NCBI GenBank assembly: GCA_018970165.1
Contig: JAGWWZ010000001.1
Location: forward strand, 1 to 64,000
Direction of reading: 5' to 3'
Length of the DNA stretch: 64,000 nt
Origin: Planctomycetota bacterium
GTDB lineage: Bacteria; Planctomycetota; Planctomycetia; Pirellulales; Pirellulaceae
In this document: in pieces, positions 24,250 through 34,044 of the stretch
Position numbering within the stretch: position 1 is the stretch's first letter
How the letters are laid out: the number at the start of each line of letters is the position of its first letter
Translations under genes and position numbers: made by a program
Notes under the pieces: generated by a model
Told to the model about the DNA's origin: nothing
What the model saw: the letters and a program-made list of their open reading frames with translations, nothing else
The model's database searches: none

Positions 24250-26466
24250 TCAATCAAACTGCCGCTTCAACAACTTCTCAAGCATCTCGATTCGATCTTC
24301 AGGTGTGCTGGTTGCCAGTGTCTTGCCATCAGCCCCTGCAATGCGCTCGAAAGCGGCGAGTTTGAGCGTATCATCGACTAACCCTTTGGAAGCGTACAAT
24401 TCAACCTCTGCGAGCAGATCAAGTTTGCTACGGACTTTGTCGTTGACCAAATCCTTAAGGCGTTTGTTGGTAATCGATTCCGTCTTGAAGTTGGGAAGGT
24501 CTTCCAAGGGATATGCTTCATACATCTTCTTGAGGAGGATATCGACCGCTTTCTCGATTTTCGAATCAGGATCTTTGTCATTGGCTACTTCTTGGTTGTT
24601 GAGGGAGGTACCAACGATCAACTTTTCTTTCGAATCTTTTTCAGCTCGTAAATTGATAACACGGATTCGGCAATCGTTCTTGATCGTGTTATTGACTCGA
24701 AGAAGCGAGACATCAACCTCGAAGACGATCAAGGCATCGTAGTTCTGTTCGATGGCCCGTTTCGACAGTTCACCGACGCTGTCTCCCTTGCCGATGTAAT
24801 TCAGTCCTGAAGTCAAAGGAAAAGTATCGGAAGGGAGTTCCAGATCCTTTGCAAGTGTGGGGTCCACGGGAGCTTGCATGGTATTCTGTTGGCCGAATCC
24901 TGGCCCTCCTAACCCTGGCCCCCCTAACCCTGGCCCACCGAAACCTGGCCGTCCAGGTCCAGGTGCTCCGAATCCGGGAGCGTTGGGATTTGCTGCGCCG
25001 GGGACACCGGTTGGGGCTTCATCGAAACCAGCTCCACCATCCTGCGGGTCGGGACGAAGAAACCGAAATGGACTGTTGATGTTTGATCCGCTGCCACCCC
25101 CTGCGGCACCTGCACCTGCACCGGGACCAGCACCGGGAACACCGAATCCGGGGGGAGCACCGCCTGCTGCAGGGCCGCCATTGTATCCCGCAGGGGGGCC
25201 TCCGCCTCCGCGTAGACCTGGAGGAGTTCCTGCACCGGGACCACCCGTATATCCAGCTGGAGGACCGCCAGGTCCACCGAATCCTGGAGGTCCACCTGCA
25301 CCTGGTCCACCGTTGTAACCAGCGGGTGGACCACCAGCATTAAAACCGGGTATTCCAGGCTGCCCTGCTGCCTGGCCGCCACCCGCTGGCATCGTATTCC
25401 CAGCAAGCCCGGTAGGCATCGGCAACGAGGTCATCGGAGCACCATACTCGTAATCGTGAAACGCCTCTGACCATTTGCCATCCGAGTGAGCTTTGCCAAA
25501 CTCGTCGACGAATATCGACGCATACTTGCCAGCAGCATCGGTAAGATCTTTCGGCAGCTTCTTTAGACCACTGTTGACACCGCCAGCCGCGCCTGGATTT
25601 CCGAAGCCTAGCCCTGCAGGTCCGCCAGGAAACCCGGATTCGCCTCCGGGCCCACCACCTCCAAACCCACCACCTGGTCCAGAGGAACCAGGAGGACCCG
25701 CACTCAGCTCTGCCTTCTTCGTACCGATGGGGCGGAGGTTGTCTTGCCTGCTTGTGTTGTTCACGATCACTCCCATTGCAAAGCTGTAGCCCAAGCGGGG
25801 AACGACGCGCTTCTTGTCCCAGCGGTAGCTACTCATTTCCGCTTCGCGTTCTTCGTTGGGCAACGACAGGAGATGCGATTGATAAAGGGCGTAGGCCCGA
25901 GGTAAATTTCCCCCTTTAAACGCGTTTACCGCTCGGTCGCGTAACGACAACGTGGGTGGCAGGAAATTCGAAGGATCTTGGAACGGATTGTTGTTTGGCG
26001 GAGGGGCAGCAGGAGGTGCACCGGCTATACCGGTATTCGAACCGGGGTTTCCCTCAAATCCTACGGGAGGCATCGCAGAACCACCACCAGCGTTTCCTAA
26101 AGAAGGTCCTCCAAATCCAGGTTGACCTCCAACCGCTCCACCACCTCCTACAGAGAGGCTTGGACGTTGAGGAGGAGCGTTCCCTGCGTTCGCACTGGGG
26201 CTTCCAGGTGTTACGGTCCCGCCAAAAGATGGAAACGAGGGCTTACTAGAAGTCTGTGCCGCGTTCCCGCTAGACGCCTCCTCTTCCGTACCTTGGCCAC
26301 CGGGGGGTTGCACGGCATTCGAAGGAGGTGCCGCCGTTGCCTTCTCAGCAGGTGGATTGCTTGCCGTGCTTGCCGGGGCAGCGGTTTGCGACGTTTTGCT
26401 CCCGCACCCACCTGTTGTCGCTAAGGCGCAGAGCGCAAAAGCCAAGAACCTAGTGTTCCGCTTCAT
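24250..26466 (-). CDS. Gly/Pro-rich lipoprotein, unknown function
   Basis: 738 residues. A lipoprotein signal ends at C21 (LATTGGC). An Ala/Pro/Ser-rich region (about 25-160) leads to a short folded part (about 165-255) with RDRAVNAFKGGNLPRAYALY, resembling one TPR-like helix pair. A Gly/Pro-rich region with PPGYNGGPGAGG-like repeats covers about 265-540. The C-terminal domain (about 545-738) is charged and alpha/beta-like, with TSGLNYIGKGDSVGELSKRA. It is probably anchored to a membrane on its outer face. No known family could be recognised. Composition differs strongly from its neighbours only within the repeats. Confidence 0.75.
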   Translation of the reverse strand: MKRNTRFLAFALCALATTGGCGSKTSQTAAPASTASNPPAEKATAAPPSNAVQPPGGQGTEEEASSGNAAQTSSKPSFPSFGGTVTPGSPSANAGNAPPQRPSLSVGGGGAVGGQPGFGGPSLGNAGGGSAMPPVGFEGNPGSNTGIAGAPPAAPPPNNNPFQDPSNFLPPTLSLRDRAVNAFKGGNLPRAYALYQSHLLSLPNEEREAEMSSYRWDKKRVVPRLGYSFAMGVIVNNTSRQDNLRPIGTKKAELSAGPPGSSGPGGGFGGGGPGGESGFPGGPAGLGFGNPGAAGGVNSGLKKLPKDLTDAAGKYASIFVDEFGKAHSDGKWSEAFHDYEYGAPMTSLPMPTGLAGNTMPAGGGQAAGQPGIPGFNAGGPPAGYNGGPGAGGPPGFGGPGGPPAGYTGGPGAGTPPGLRGGGGPPAGYNGGPAAGGAPPGFGVPGAGPGAGAGAAGGGSGSNINSPFRFLRPDPQDGGAGFDEAPTGVPGAANPNAPGFGAPGPGRPGFGGPGLGGPGLGGPGFGQQNTMQAPVDPTLAKDLELPSDTFPLTSGLNYIGKGDSVGELSKRAIEQNYDALIVFEVDVSLLRVNNTIKNDCRIRVINLRAEKDSKEKLIVGTSLNNQEVANDKDPDSKIEKAVDILLKKMYEAYPLEDLPNFKTESITNKRLKDLVNDKVRSKLDLLAEVELYASKGLVDDTLKLAAFERIAGADGKTLATSTPEDRIEMLEKLLKRQFD

Positions 26467-26617
26467 GAATTACCCCATCAACTCAATAGGTGATCACTGC
26501 TTGAAGTTACCGCTGGAAGATATCGCTGGAGGCCGCTCGCGCCGCACAAAACCTTATATCAACTTAGCATCCGAATTCTGACTCGGAAAAAACAGATTAT
26601 CAGTCACCCAGAAGTCG

Positions 26618-27058
26618 TTGTCTATGGCTTGGTCGGATATATTAGAGAGGATCACAAGCCCCTCTTGTTGCGGAAGGACTTCCCGAGTGCCTCCAACACC
26701 CAATCCGACCGATGCTCAAACACCCTTTGCATCCCAGGATGATCGGTCTCGATCCACGGTTGGATTGTGGACTTTGCTCATTTCGATGGTCGTTTTTGCT
26801 GCTATTTCGTTCCTTTTGATGTTCGCAGCCCGTGTGCCAGCGATCTCGGAAAGCATCAACGACATGTTCGGGATCCGAAGCTCGACCAATGGGACTGACA
26901 AACCCGACCGCTCGGCTCATTTGTTCATGCTCCTTTTCTGCTACACATCCCCGCTCATGCTCATGCTGTGGGTCAGCCTCCTGAAGGGACTTGGACAACG
27001 CCGTTCGAGGCAACCTGCCAGTCCTTCGTCCACCAACTCCTCCGATCCTTTCGCCTGA
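26618..27058 (+). CDS. Small membrane protein, unknown function
   Basis: 146 residues from a TTG at 26618, or 144 from the ATG two codons later. An unstructured Pro/Ser/Thr-rich N-terminus is followed by two membrane helices (about 48-70 and about 103-122) and a basic Ser-rich tail. No family recognised. It ends eight bases before the J-like protein gene, suggesting one transcript. Confidence 0.6.
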   Translation: MSMAWSDILERITSPSCCGRTSRVPPTPNPTDAQTPFASQDDRSRSTVGLWTLLISMVVFAAISFLLMFAARVPAISESINDMFGIRSSTNGTDKPDRSAHLFMLLFCYTSPLMLMLWVSLLKGLGQRRSRQPASPSSTNSSDPFA

Positions 27059-27065
27059 TTGATCT

Positions 27066-28796
27066 ATGCAAGAAGTCTTAGAAGCCATCGAACGACATTT
27101 GGGGCGCACCATTCCCATCTCGCAACTCGATTACTACCAAGTGATTGGGCTTGAACTTTATTGCAATGACCCTCAGCAGATCCGCAAAGCACTTCAAGAA
27201 GCGACCAATCGCTGGATGCAATCGGAGACGGGCAAATATCCCGAATCGGCTCAAATCATCGCCAAGTTGCTCAAGCAAGCCCAAACCATCCTGCTCGATC
27301 CAGAAAGACGAGAGAGGTACAACCTACAACTCGAGAAACTAAGAAGCTCACAAGCAGAAGTGCCGCAACTGGCCAGAGGTGCAGGAGGCGACAAGTCTGT
27401 TAGCGATAGAGAAGATAAAGGAGATAGAGAAGATAAGGCCGAAGACGCTTACCACTTGTTCCCAAACGCCGATCCCATGGCACCATTCTCGTTTGAATCT
27501 GCCGCGTCATCATCCTTTTCACGCGACAGCTCATGCGCTTTGCTCGAACGGATCCGAGATCCACAATCTCGACTTGCAGAACTCGAGCTACTCTTTCCTT
27601 CGCTCTCGGACTATGAATACGCCCACTCGGAAGAAGACAGTAACGTCAACTCTTATTCAGCCCCTTCTCTATCTTCGTTTTCTCCGATACGCGATGGGAC
27701 TTCCGGAGGGTTATCTCTAGCTCAGCAGATGGCCCGAAGGCGAAAGAGAAAACGAATCATACTCTCACTTCTTTTCTTCTTCGGTTCGCAAGCGATCCTA
27801 GGAGTCGCCATATGGGCCTATATGCGCGACCAAAGCAGATTGGCCTCGAAAAATAAACGGTTAGCCGACGGGCAATGGCAGGCTGATAATCCCGAAAACC
27901 CCAAACTCCCTAGCATCTCGAAGGGAGCCAAAGATGAAACCGGCATCTTCCCGAGTGAACAGCCTCCCACTGAGGAGAACGCAAACTCCAAAAATCCTTC
28001 CTCGCCGGATGAACCAAAGCGAAACCAATCGAACAGATCGCGACAGCCAGGAAGCAAGCCCGAGGTTATGCTCGGTTCGAAGGACCTCCAAATGGCCGCC
28101 CCCGAACCGGCGGAAGAAACCAAACCTCAACCAGACTCCAATCCAACATCCCCGTCCGTCCCAGCACCTGATGATCCCACAGCCATGCCGGACATGAAGC
28201 CCTCGCCTGAGAAATCGCCAGCTGGAATGGAAAGCGAAACACCTACTGAAGAAAGTAAGGATTGGAAGAAGCTGATGCTCGGGGCTCGAAGTGCACTTGA
28301 CCAAGCCAAGTTCGAGACGTTCGAGAAGGAAATCGCTAAAGCGACCGAAACCGCCCAGACTCCTGCAGGCAGCAAACAAGCAGCCCGGCTGGATCAATTG
28401 GGACAACTTTACAAGATCGGAAATGACTCCTTCGAAGAAGCAAAAAAGAAACTCAAAGGCATCTCCTCGCTACGAATGGGCTCAAGTGCGATAAGCATTG
28501 TGGAATATTCGCCAGAGCGATTGGTGGTTAGGGTTTCCGGCAAGAACCAAATCCATCCCTGGGAGAAACTCCCGTTTGGTATAGCGATCGCAATGCTTGA
28601 TCTAACCCTCGATTCCGAAAAGCCAACCGATGTCGCTGCGAGAGCTGCTTTCTTCTCCCTGGCCCCTCAATTCCGCGAGTCGGCTGCCAAGAGCGATCTG
28701 TTGAAGAAAAGAATTGCCACATGGTTTGAGAAATCTGCAGGTAAAGAACAGATTCTTTCCGATCTCCCCCAAGCGTTGACCGACTCCTTCGAATAG
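27066..28796 (+). CDS. Membrane protein with degenerate J-like N-terminal domain
   Basis: 576 residues. The N-terminus (about 18-88) has LDYYQVIGLELYCNDPQQIR and ILLDPERRERYNLQ, the helix pattern of a DnaJ domain as found in many planctomycete proteins, but without the HPD motif needed to stimulate DnaK. A charged low-complexity stretch (DREDKGDREDK, about 114-124) precedes one membrane helix (about 230-250). A long Pro/Glu/Ser/Lys-rich linker leads to a C-terminal domain (about 395-576) of unknown fold. Probably an inner-membrane scaffold; function unknown. It lies 10 bp before the DUF1549 gene. Confidence 0.7.
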   Translation: MQEVLEAIERHLGRTIPISQLDYYQVIGLELYCNDPQQIRKALQEATNRWMQSETGKYPESAQIIAKLLKQAQTILLDPERRERYNLQLEKLRSSQAEVPQLARGAGGDKSVSDREDKGDREDKAEDAYHLFPNADPMAPFSFESAASSSFSRDSSCALLERIRDPQSRLAELELLFPSLSDYEYAHSEEDSNVNSYSAPSLSSFSPIRDGTSGGLSLAQQMARRRKRKRIILSLLFFFGSQAILGVAIWAYMRDQSRLASKNKRLADGQWQADNPENPKLPSISKGAKDETGIFPSEQPPTEENANSKNPSSPDEPKRNQSNRSRQPGSKPEVMLGSKDLQMAAPEPAEETKPQPDSNPTSPSVPAPDDPTAMPDMKPSPEKSPAGMESETPTEESKDWKKLMLGARSALDQAKFETFEKEIAKATETAQTPAGSKQAARLDQLGQLYKIGNDSFEEAKKKLKGISSLRMGSSAISIVEYSPERLVVRVSGKNQIHPWEKLPFGIAIAMLDLTLDSEKPTDVAARAAFFSLAPQFRESAAKSDLLKKRIATWFEKSAGKEQILSDLPQALTDSFE

Positions 28797-28806
28797 AAGG
28801 TGCATC

Positions 28807-30621
28807 ATGCAAACAAGCTCAAACCACACCGAACCGTTCAAGCGTCCTCCCGTGATCGCTGAGGTGGTTTCCGCTACGGATATCATGCCAGCAATAACGG
28901 CAACATCGGTAACCGCTTCAAGCCAACCAACTACCCCACCCACACGCCCGGTGGGTAGATGGAAAAAGCGATTGCTGTTGCTAGGTGTCGGCGTATCGAT
29001 CGTGGGTCTGATCCTTTGGGCGACGACCGATCGTCCGATGCTTTTGCGACAACCCGATGAAGTCGCCCGAAAGTTCGATTCCGAGATTCTCGAACTCGCT
29101 GCACAGATAGATCGCCAGTTCGATGTTCGAGCCCAAGAGTCCGACTTGCAGACCGCACCCGATGCACCTTGGAATGTCGTCGCTCGAAGATTGAGCTTGG
29201 CCATGGTTGGCAACAGCATGTCTTTGGAAGAGTATCGAGCTTTGGAACGCATCGAAGAGGCCGACCGCGTTGCTTGGTGGACGGAATACCTGCTGAGCGA
29301 AAGGCGGTGGGCGGATCAGTTTGCTGAACGCTGGGCGCGAGCGACCGTCGGAACGAGCGACGGCCCATTCCTGATCTTCCGCCGACGCAAGTACCAACAA
29401 TGGCTCGCTGATCAGTTTCAAGCAAACATCCCTTACGATCAGATCGTCCGTAAACTCATCACCGCAGAAGGCTCGTGGACCGATGCTCCCGAAGTCAATT
29501 TTTACACCGTGACGATGGTCGAGGGAGGGAATGGCAAGCCTGATCCGATCGTCCTTGCTGGTAGAACATCTCGTGCGTTCCTCGGCATGCGCATCGATTG
29601 TCTGCAATGCCACCAAGACTATCTGGGGAACGTGAAATTCTCCGATCGCGAAGGGGATGAGCCTCGATCCGGCGAACAAGCCGACTTCCATGAACTTGCA
29701 GCGTACTTTGCGAGAGTCCGCATGGAGAATCCGTTCCGCGGTTTGCGCAATACCGATGGTGAGTATCGCTATCGGTTCCTCAACGCAAACGATGAAACGA
29801 TCGTTTCGCCCGATGTACCCTTCGAGCAAGATTTGTGTCCAACAAATAGACACGATCGCGAATCGCTCGCGAACTGGATCACACACCCGGAAAACCGACC
29901 CTTCGCAAGAGCGACAGTCAACCGCGTGTGGGCAATTCTGTTCGGCAGACCTCTCGTTCGACCGATCGATGATATTCCTCTCAACGGTCCCTTTCCTCCG
30001 GGGCTGGAAATCCTCGCCGATGACTTTGCGAAACATGGATACGATCTGCATCGCCTCATTCGAGTCATCGTCGCGACACGTGTCTTCCAACGCGATTCGC
30101 GACTGGGGTCTGGATCAGATGAGCCAACGCTCGAACATGAAGAAGTATGGGCCGTGTTCCCGATGACGCAGTTAAGGCCCGAGCAAATGGCCGCTTCGAT
30201 TCTTCAGGCATGTCGACTGAAAGCCATCGATGCGTCCTCTTCGATCATCTCGCAGTTGGAAATGTTCGGTGGCGTACGCGATTTTACTCAGGCCTACGGC
30301 GATCGGGGCGAAGACGAATTCGAAGAAGAAGCAGTCACCATCCCGCAACGATTGTTGATGATGAATGGTGGTTTCATCAGCGAACGGATCAAGAACGATC
30401 CCGTGCTGAATGCCCCGACTCGCATCGCTGGCCTCACGGCGAGCGACGCCTCGGCCATCGAGTCTGCTTATCTGGCGGCGCTGAATCGAATGCCTGAACC
30501 CGAGGAACGAGAACTGTTTGGGGCAAGGCTTCGTGGCAAGGTCGGTCCGGCTCGAAGCGAGGCCCTCGGTAGCATGTACTGGGTCCTTCTCAACAGTACC
30601 GAATTCCAGTGGAACCATTAG
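28807..30621 (+). CDS. DUF1549/DUF1553 domain protein, membrane-anchored
   Basis: 604 residues. After a short cytoplasmic N-terminus there is one membrane helix (about 57-75). DUF1549 spans about 95-290, with LSERRWADQFAERWAR, and contains a haem-like CLQCHQD motif (about 265-270). DUF1553 covers about 350-580, with NRVWAILFGRPLVRPIDDIP. These domains normally occur in planctomycete secreted proteins paired with a DUF1501 gene; here no DUF1501 gene follows and the protein lacks the usual cytochrome PSD1 domain. The next gene, dtd, starts two bases after its stop. Confidence 0.88.
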   Translation: MQTSSNHTEPFKRPPVIAEVVSATDIMPAITATSVTASSQPTTPPTRPVGRWKKRLLLLGVGVSIVGLILWATTDRPMLLRQPDEVARKFDSEILELAAQIDRQFDVRAQESDLQTAPDAPWNVVARRLSLAMVGNSMSLEEYRALERIEEADRVAWWTEYLLSERRWADQFAERWARATVGTSDGPFLIFRRRKYQQWLADQFQANIPYDQIVRKLITAEGSWTDAPEVNFYTVTMVEGGNGKPDPIVLAGRTSRAFLGMRIDCLQCHQDYLGNVKFSDREGDEPRSGEQADFHELAAYFARVRMENPFRGLRNTDGEYRYRFLNANDETIVSPDVPFEQDLCPTNRHDRESLANWITHPENRPFARATVNRVWAILFGRPLVRPIDDIPLNGPFPPGLEILADDFAKHGYDLHRLIRVIVATRVFQRDSRLGSGSDEPTLEHEEVWAVFPMTQLRPEQMAASILQACRLKAIDASSSIISQLEMFGGVRDFTQAYGDRGEDEFEEEAVTIPQRLLMMNGGFISERIKNDPVLNAPTRIAGLTASDASAIESAYLAALNRMPEPEERELFGARLRGKVGPARSEALGSMYWVLLNSTEFQWNH

Positions 30622-30622
30622 A

Positions 30623-31060
30623 ATGCGGGCGCTGTTGCAAAGAGTGTCCGAAGCTCGCGTCGAAGTCGATGATCGGGTAGTCGGACGGATCGGAGCCGGC
30701 TGGCTCATTCTGCTTGGCGTTCGAAGGGGGGATAACCTGGAAACTGCGAAATGGCTCGCAGACAAGTGTATCCATCTGCGAGGATTCGCTGACGATCAAG
30801 GGAAGATGAACCGGTCGATCGTCGATGTCCAGGGCCAGCTGTTGATCGTCAGCCAATTCACCCTCTACGGCGATTGCCAACGCGGTCGGAGGCCCGGTTT
30901 TGATGACGCTGCACCTCCAGATCAAGCCAAGGAACTCTATCTTTCGTTCTGCGAACATGCTCGATCCTTCGGTATTCCTGTCGAACAAGGGGTCTTTCAG
31001 GCAGACATGAAGGTTTCGCTCGTCAATGACGGTCCGGTTACCTTCCTCGTCGAAAGATAA
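30623..31060 (+). CDS. dtd: D-aminoacyl-tRNA deacylase
   Basis: 145 residues from the ATG at 30623, the normal length for DTD. MRALLQRVSEARVEVD opens the fold; SQFTLYGDCQRGRRPGF (about 77-93) and NDGPVTF (about 135-141) are the two active-site motifs, the latter normally NxGPVT. The enzyme removes D-amino acids, and glycine mischarged on tRNA-Ala, from tRNA. Its start lies one base after the DUF1549 stop, so translation is probably coupled although the functions look unrelated. Confidence 0.94.
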   Translation: MRALLQRVSEARVEVDDRVVGRIGAGWLILLGVRRGDNLETAKWLADKCIHLRGFADDQGKMNRSIVDVQGQLLIVSQFTLYGDCQRGRRPGFDDAAPPDQAKELYLSFCEHARSFGIPVEQGVFQADMKVSLVNDGPVTFLVER

Positions 31061-31227
31061 GCTTTCTACCCACGATCCCGAGCTGAAAAACTGAGGGGGA
31101 TTGCCTTGGGGATGCTGGACATATGACACATCCTGAGACCAGAATACAAAACGCCGCATCGAGGCAATGGCCTCGTTCGGCTTGAGACTCACCTGTTCCT
31201 TCCCTCCACTGATCAAGGTCCTCTCTC

Positions 31228-32562
31228 ATGAGCAGACGAACCCGCCGCGATTTTCTCGTTCAAACCTCCGCAGGGGCTGCGGCCCTGGCAACCGTCCCTT
31301 ATTGGTCGACCAGCGCACAGGCCAAGCCTCTTTCAGCAGCAGATCGCTTCACGATCGGCTGTATAGGCATGGGGGGGATGGGGATGGGTGATGCACACGA
31401 TCATTCGCGATTTGGCGATGTTGTGGCGGTTTGCGATGTCGATGCAAATCATCGCGAACGGGCTCGGGGCAACGACAATATCGGCAAGGGCAAGGCGGAT
31501 TCGGTCGAGGACTATCGCCGAGTGCTCGATCGCAAAGACATCGAAGTGGTCAGCATCGTAACCCCCGACCATTGGCATACCAAGATCGCCATCGAAGCCC
31601 TTCAGGCAGGCAAGCACGTCTTTTGCCAAAAGCCGCTTACCCTCACACTCGAGGAGAATCGCTTGATCCGCGCAGCCTGCAAAGCCAATCCAAAACTGAT
31701 GTTCTTCATCGGGACCCAGCAGAGATCCGACCGTCGACTCTTTATGCGTGCGGTCAATATGGCCCAAAAGGGATTGCTCGGAGACCTCAAGAAGATCACT
31801 TGCGGGATCAACGGCAGTCCGACAGGCGGACCATTCGCCAAAACGACTGCTCCCGCTAATCTCAATTGGGATATGTGGCTCGGCCAAGCTCCGAAAGTCG
31901 AATACATTCAACAACGTTGCCATAACGATTTCCGTTGGTGGTACGAATACTCCGGCGGCAAGTTCACCGATTGGGGTGCTCACCATGTTGATATCGCACT
32001 CTGGGCCGCAAAGCTTACTGCCGAAGGAACAGGACCCGTGGAAATCGACGGTTCCGATTGCAACCATCCGGTCGAATTCAAGGACGGCAATCCTCTAGCC
32101 GACGATCACTTCAATACATCGCACGATTTCAACATCGTCAACACATTCGCCAACGGTCTGCAAATACATGTCACCAGCAGAGGCGATAACGGTGTGCTGA
32201 TCGAAGGAACAAAAGGACGCATCTTTGTCAACCGGGAAAAGATCACGGGCAAGCCAATCGAGGAATCTTGGGACAAGGACAGCTACGGAGATGCCGATGC
32301 ATCGGCCCTGTACAACGGCAAGCCACATGAAGGACACAAGAACAACTTCTATCGCTGCATTCGAGAAGGTGGTTTGCCTGTCTCGGATGTCTACTCTCAC
32401 CTGCAAACGATGAACGTTTGCCACCTGTCGGCTGTCGCTGGACGACTGAAGCGAAAGATCAAGTGGAATCCAGCAACCGAACAGATCGAAGGGGATGAAC
32501 TCGCAGCGGCTATGCAATCCCGCAAGCAGAGAGCGGGTTTCGAGATCCCACGCGTAAGTTGA
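31228..32562 (+). CDS. Gfo/Idh/MocA family oxidoreductase with Tat signal
   Basis: 444 residues. Twin-arginine signal at the N-terminus (RRTRRDFLVQTS, residues 3-14) and a hydrophobic segment ending AQA. A Rossmann NAD-binding domain starts at FTIGCIGMGGMGMGD (about 41-55); CDVDANHRERA follows, and the catalytic-lysine motif is CQKPLTLT (about 136-143). The C-terminal half has GGKFTDWGAHHVDIALWA (about 246-263), typical of the exported planctomycete members. Sugar or sugar-derivative dehydrogenase by family; substrate unknown. The gene ends at a strong terminator shared with the convergent helicase. Confidence 0.9.
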   Translation: MSRRTRRDFLVQTSAGAAALATVPYWSTSAQAKPLSAADRFTIGCIGMGGMGMGDAHDHSRFGDVVAVCDVDANHRERARGNDNIGKGKADSVEDYRRVLDRKDIEVVSIVTPDHWHTKIAIEALQAGKHVFCQKPLTLTLEENRLIRAACKANPKLMFFIGTQQRSDRRLFMRAVNMAQKGLLGDLKKITCGINGSPTGGPFAKTTAPANLNWDMWLGQAPKVEYIQQRCHNDFRWWYEYSGGKFTDWGAHHVDIALWAAKLTAEGTGPVEIDGSDCNHPVEFKDGNPLADDHFNTSHDFNIVNTFANGLQIHVTSRGDNGVLIEGTKGRIFVNREKITGKPIEESWDKDSYGDADASALYNGKPHEGHKNNFYRCIREGGLPVSDVYSHLQTMNVCHLSAVAGRLKRKIKWNPATEQIEGDELAAAMQSRKQRAGFEIPRVS

Positions 32563-32596
32563 TCTGCAGAAGTCTTTCTCTGAGTTCAAACCACAA

Positions 32597-32624
32597 ACGA
32601 GAGGAGCAGGCCTCTCGTTTTTTC
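32597..32624. terminator. Terminator hairpin between convergent Gfo/Idh/MocA and DEAD-box genes
   Basis: ACGAGAGG (32597-32604) pairs with CCTCTCGT (32611-32618) around AGCAGG and is followed by a run of six T on the plus strand. It serves mainly the plus-strand gene. Confidence 0.85.
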
Positions 32625-32650
32625 TTGATTTCAGTGTTGCCGCCCTAGGC

Positions 32651-33937
32651 TCATACCTTGCGACGTAAACGATTCCAACGAGGCTTCGTCCCTTCGGTTT
32701 TGGCTTCACCGAATTTGCGAGTCGCAGGTCTCTCAACGGAGTCGTCTGAAACAACGACTGGCGATGGACGCTTGCTGGGGACTGGCTCCGAGAGCGGATC
32801 GCGTTCGAGCAAACGATTGATGCGATGCTCGATCTCTGTAAGTTGCTCTCCCTCGTCCTTGCTGACAAACAAGAATGCGATTCCCGATCGACCCATTCGG
32901 CCAGTTCGTCCAACGCGATGCACATAGTCATCGCAGTCGGATGGCAGATCATAATTGATGATATGTGAAATCGAGGAGACATCTATACCGCGACCGACGA
33001 CATCGGTTGCCACCAGGATTTGCAACTCCCCTTCGCGCAGCGCTCGAAATACCGCATCGCGCTGGGATTGATTCATATCGCCATGGATCATCCCCAATCG
33101 GACCGCGTTGCTCGGGTTGCTTCGAAAATGTTTTTCCAAGCGGTTGTGCAACTTCGCTGTGCCGATCTTGGTTCGGCAAAAGATGATGGCCTGCGGCGGT
33201 TGCTCGCGATCGAGGAGCTCAATCAAAACCGGCATCTTGTTTTCGGGAGAGACGGTGATAAATCGCTGCTCGATCGTTTCGACCGAGACATCGTTTTCGG
33301 AACAGTCCACCACCACGGGTTCGTAGAGATATCGGTTCGCCAATTCGCGGATCCGCTCGTCGAGTGTGGCGCTCAGTAGCAGCGTTTGCCGGTTCTCGGG
33401 GCATCGGCGGAGAATGCGTTCGATGCTCGGTCGAAATCCGATGTCGAGCATGCGGTCTGCTTCATCGAGCACGACGCACCACAGTCGGTCCAATCGAAGG
33501 GAGCCGCGTTGGAGGTGATCGATCACGCGCCCGGGGGTGCCGACCACGACTTGTACGCCCTCGCTGAGGGCTTTAAGTTGGCGTCGCATGTGTTTGCCGC
33601 CGGAGATCTCCAAGACTCGAGTGGGACAACCATAGGCTAGCTTCTCAAACTCGCCATGGACTTGAGCAGCCAACTCCCGGGTGGGAACCATGACGAGTGC
33701 CTGTGGATAAGGATTCTCGGAAAACGGATCCAATTGCTCCAAGATCGGGATCGCAAACGAGGCAGTTTTCCCGGTGCCCGTGCGGGCTTGGCCCAGGACA
33801 TCGTAGCCTTCGAGGGCGTACGGAATCACGCCCGCTTGGATCGGAGAGGGGGCCGACCAACCGAGTTTCTCCAACGACCGCATCATGATCGGCGACAATT
33901 GGAGGTCCGAGAAATGCTCGGGTTTGGGTAAATTCAT
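32651..33937 (-). CDS. DEAD-box RNA helicase
   Basis: 428 residues from the ATG at 33937 (AGGA six bases upstream; an ATG at 33943 is also possible). All superfamily-2 motifs are present: Q motif PSPIQAGVIP, Walker A ARTGTGKT, PTRELAAQ, GTPGRV, the DEAD box in VLDEADRMLD, SAT in LLLSATL, and HRVGRTGRMGRSG. A short basic tail (about 375-428) ends RWNRLRRKV, like RhlE-type helicases. It should unwind structured RNA in ribosome assembly or mRNA decay. The frame is open far upstream but without family similarity. Confidence 0.93.
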   Translation of the reverse strand: MNLPKPEHFSDLQLSPIMMRSLEKLGWSAPSPIQAGVIPYALEGYDVLGQARTGTGKTASFAIPILEQLDPFSENPYPQALVMVPTRELAAQVHGEFEKLAYGCPTRVLEISGGKHMRRQLKALSEGVQVVVGTPGRVIDHLQRGSLRLDRLWCVVLDEADRMLDIGFRPSIERILRRCPENRQTLLLSATLDERIRELANRYLYEPVVVDCSENDVSVETIEQRFITVSPENKMPVLIELLDREQPPQAIIFCRTKIGTAKLHNRLEKHFRSNPSNAVRLGMIHGDMNQSQRDAVFRALREGELQILVATDVVGRGIDVSSISHIINYDLPSDCDDYVHRVGRTGRMGRSGIAFLFVSKDEGEQLTEIEHRINRLLERDPLSEPVPSKRPSPVVVSDDSVERPATRKFGEAKTEGTKPRWNRLRRKV

Positions 33938-34044
33938 GGACATCCTGTTTCTATGGGCATCTTCTTGCAATTCGCTTTTCGCTCTACGATACCCTGTCGA
34001 ACTCCAGTTGTTCAATCCAAACCAGCTGATTTGCTCGGGAAAAG

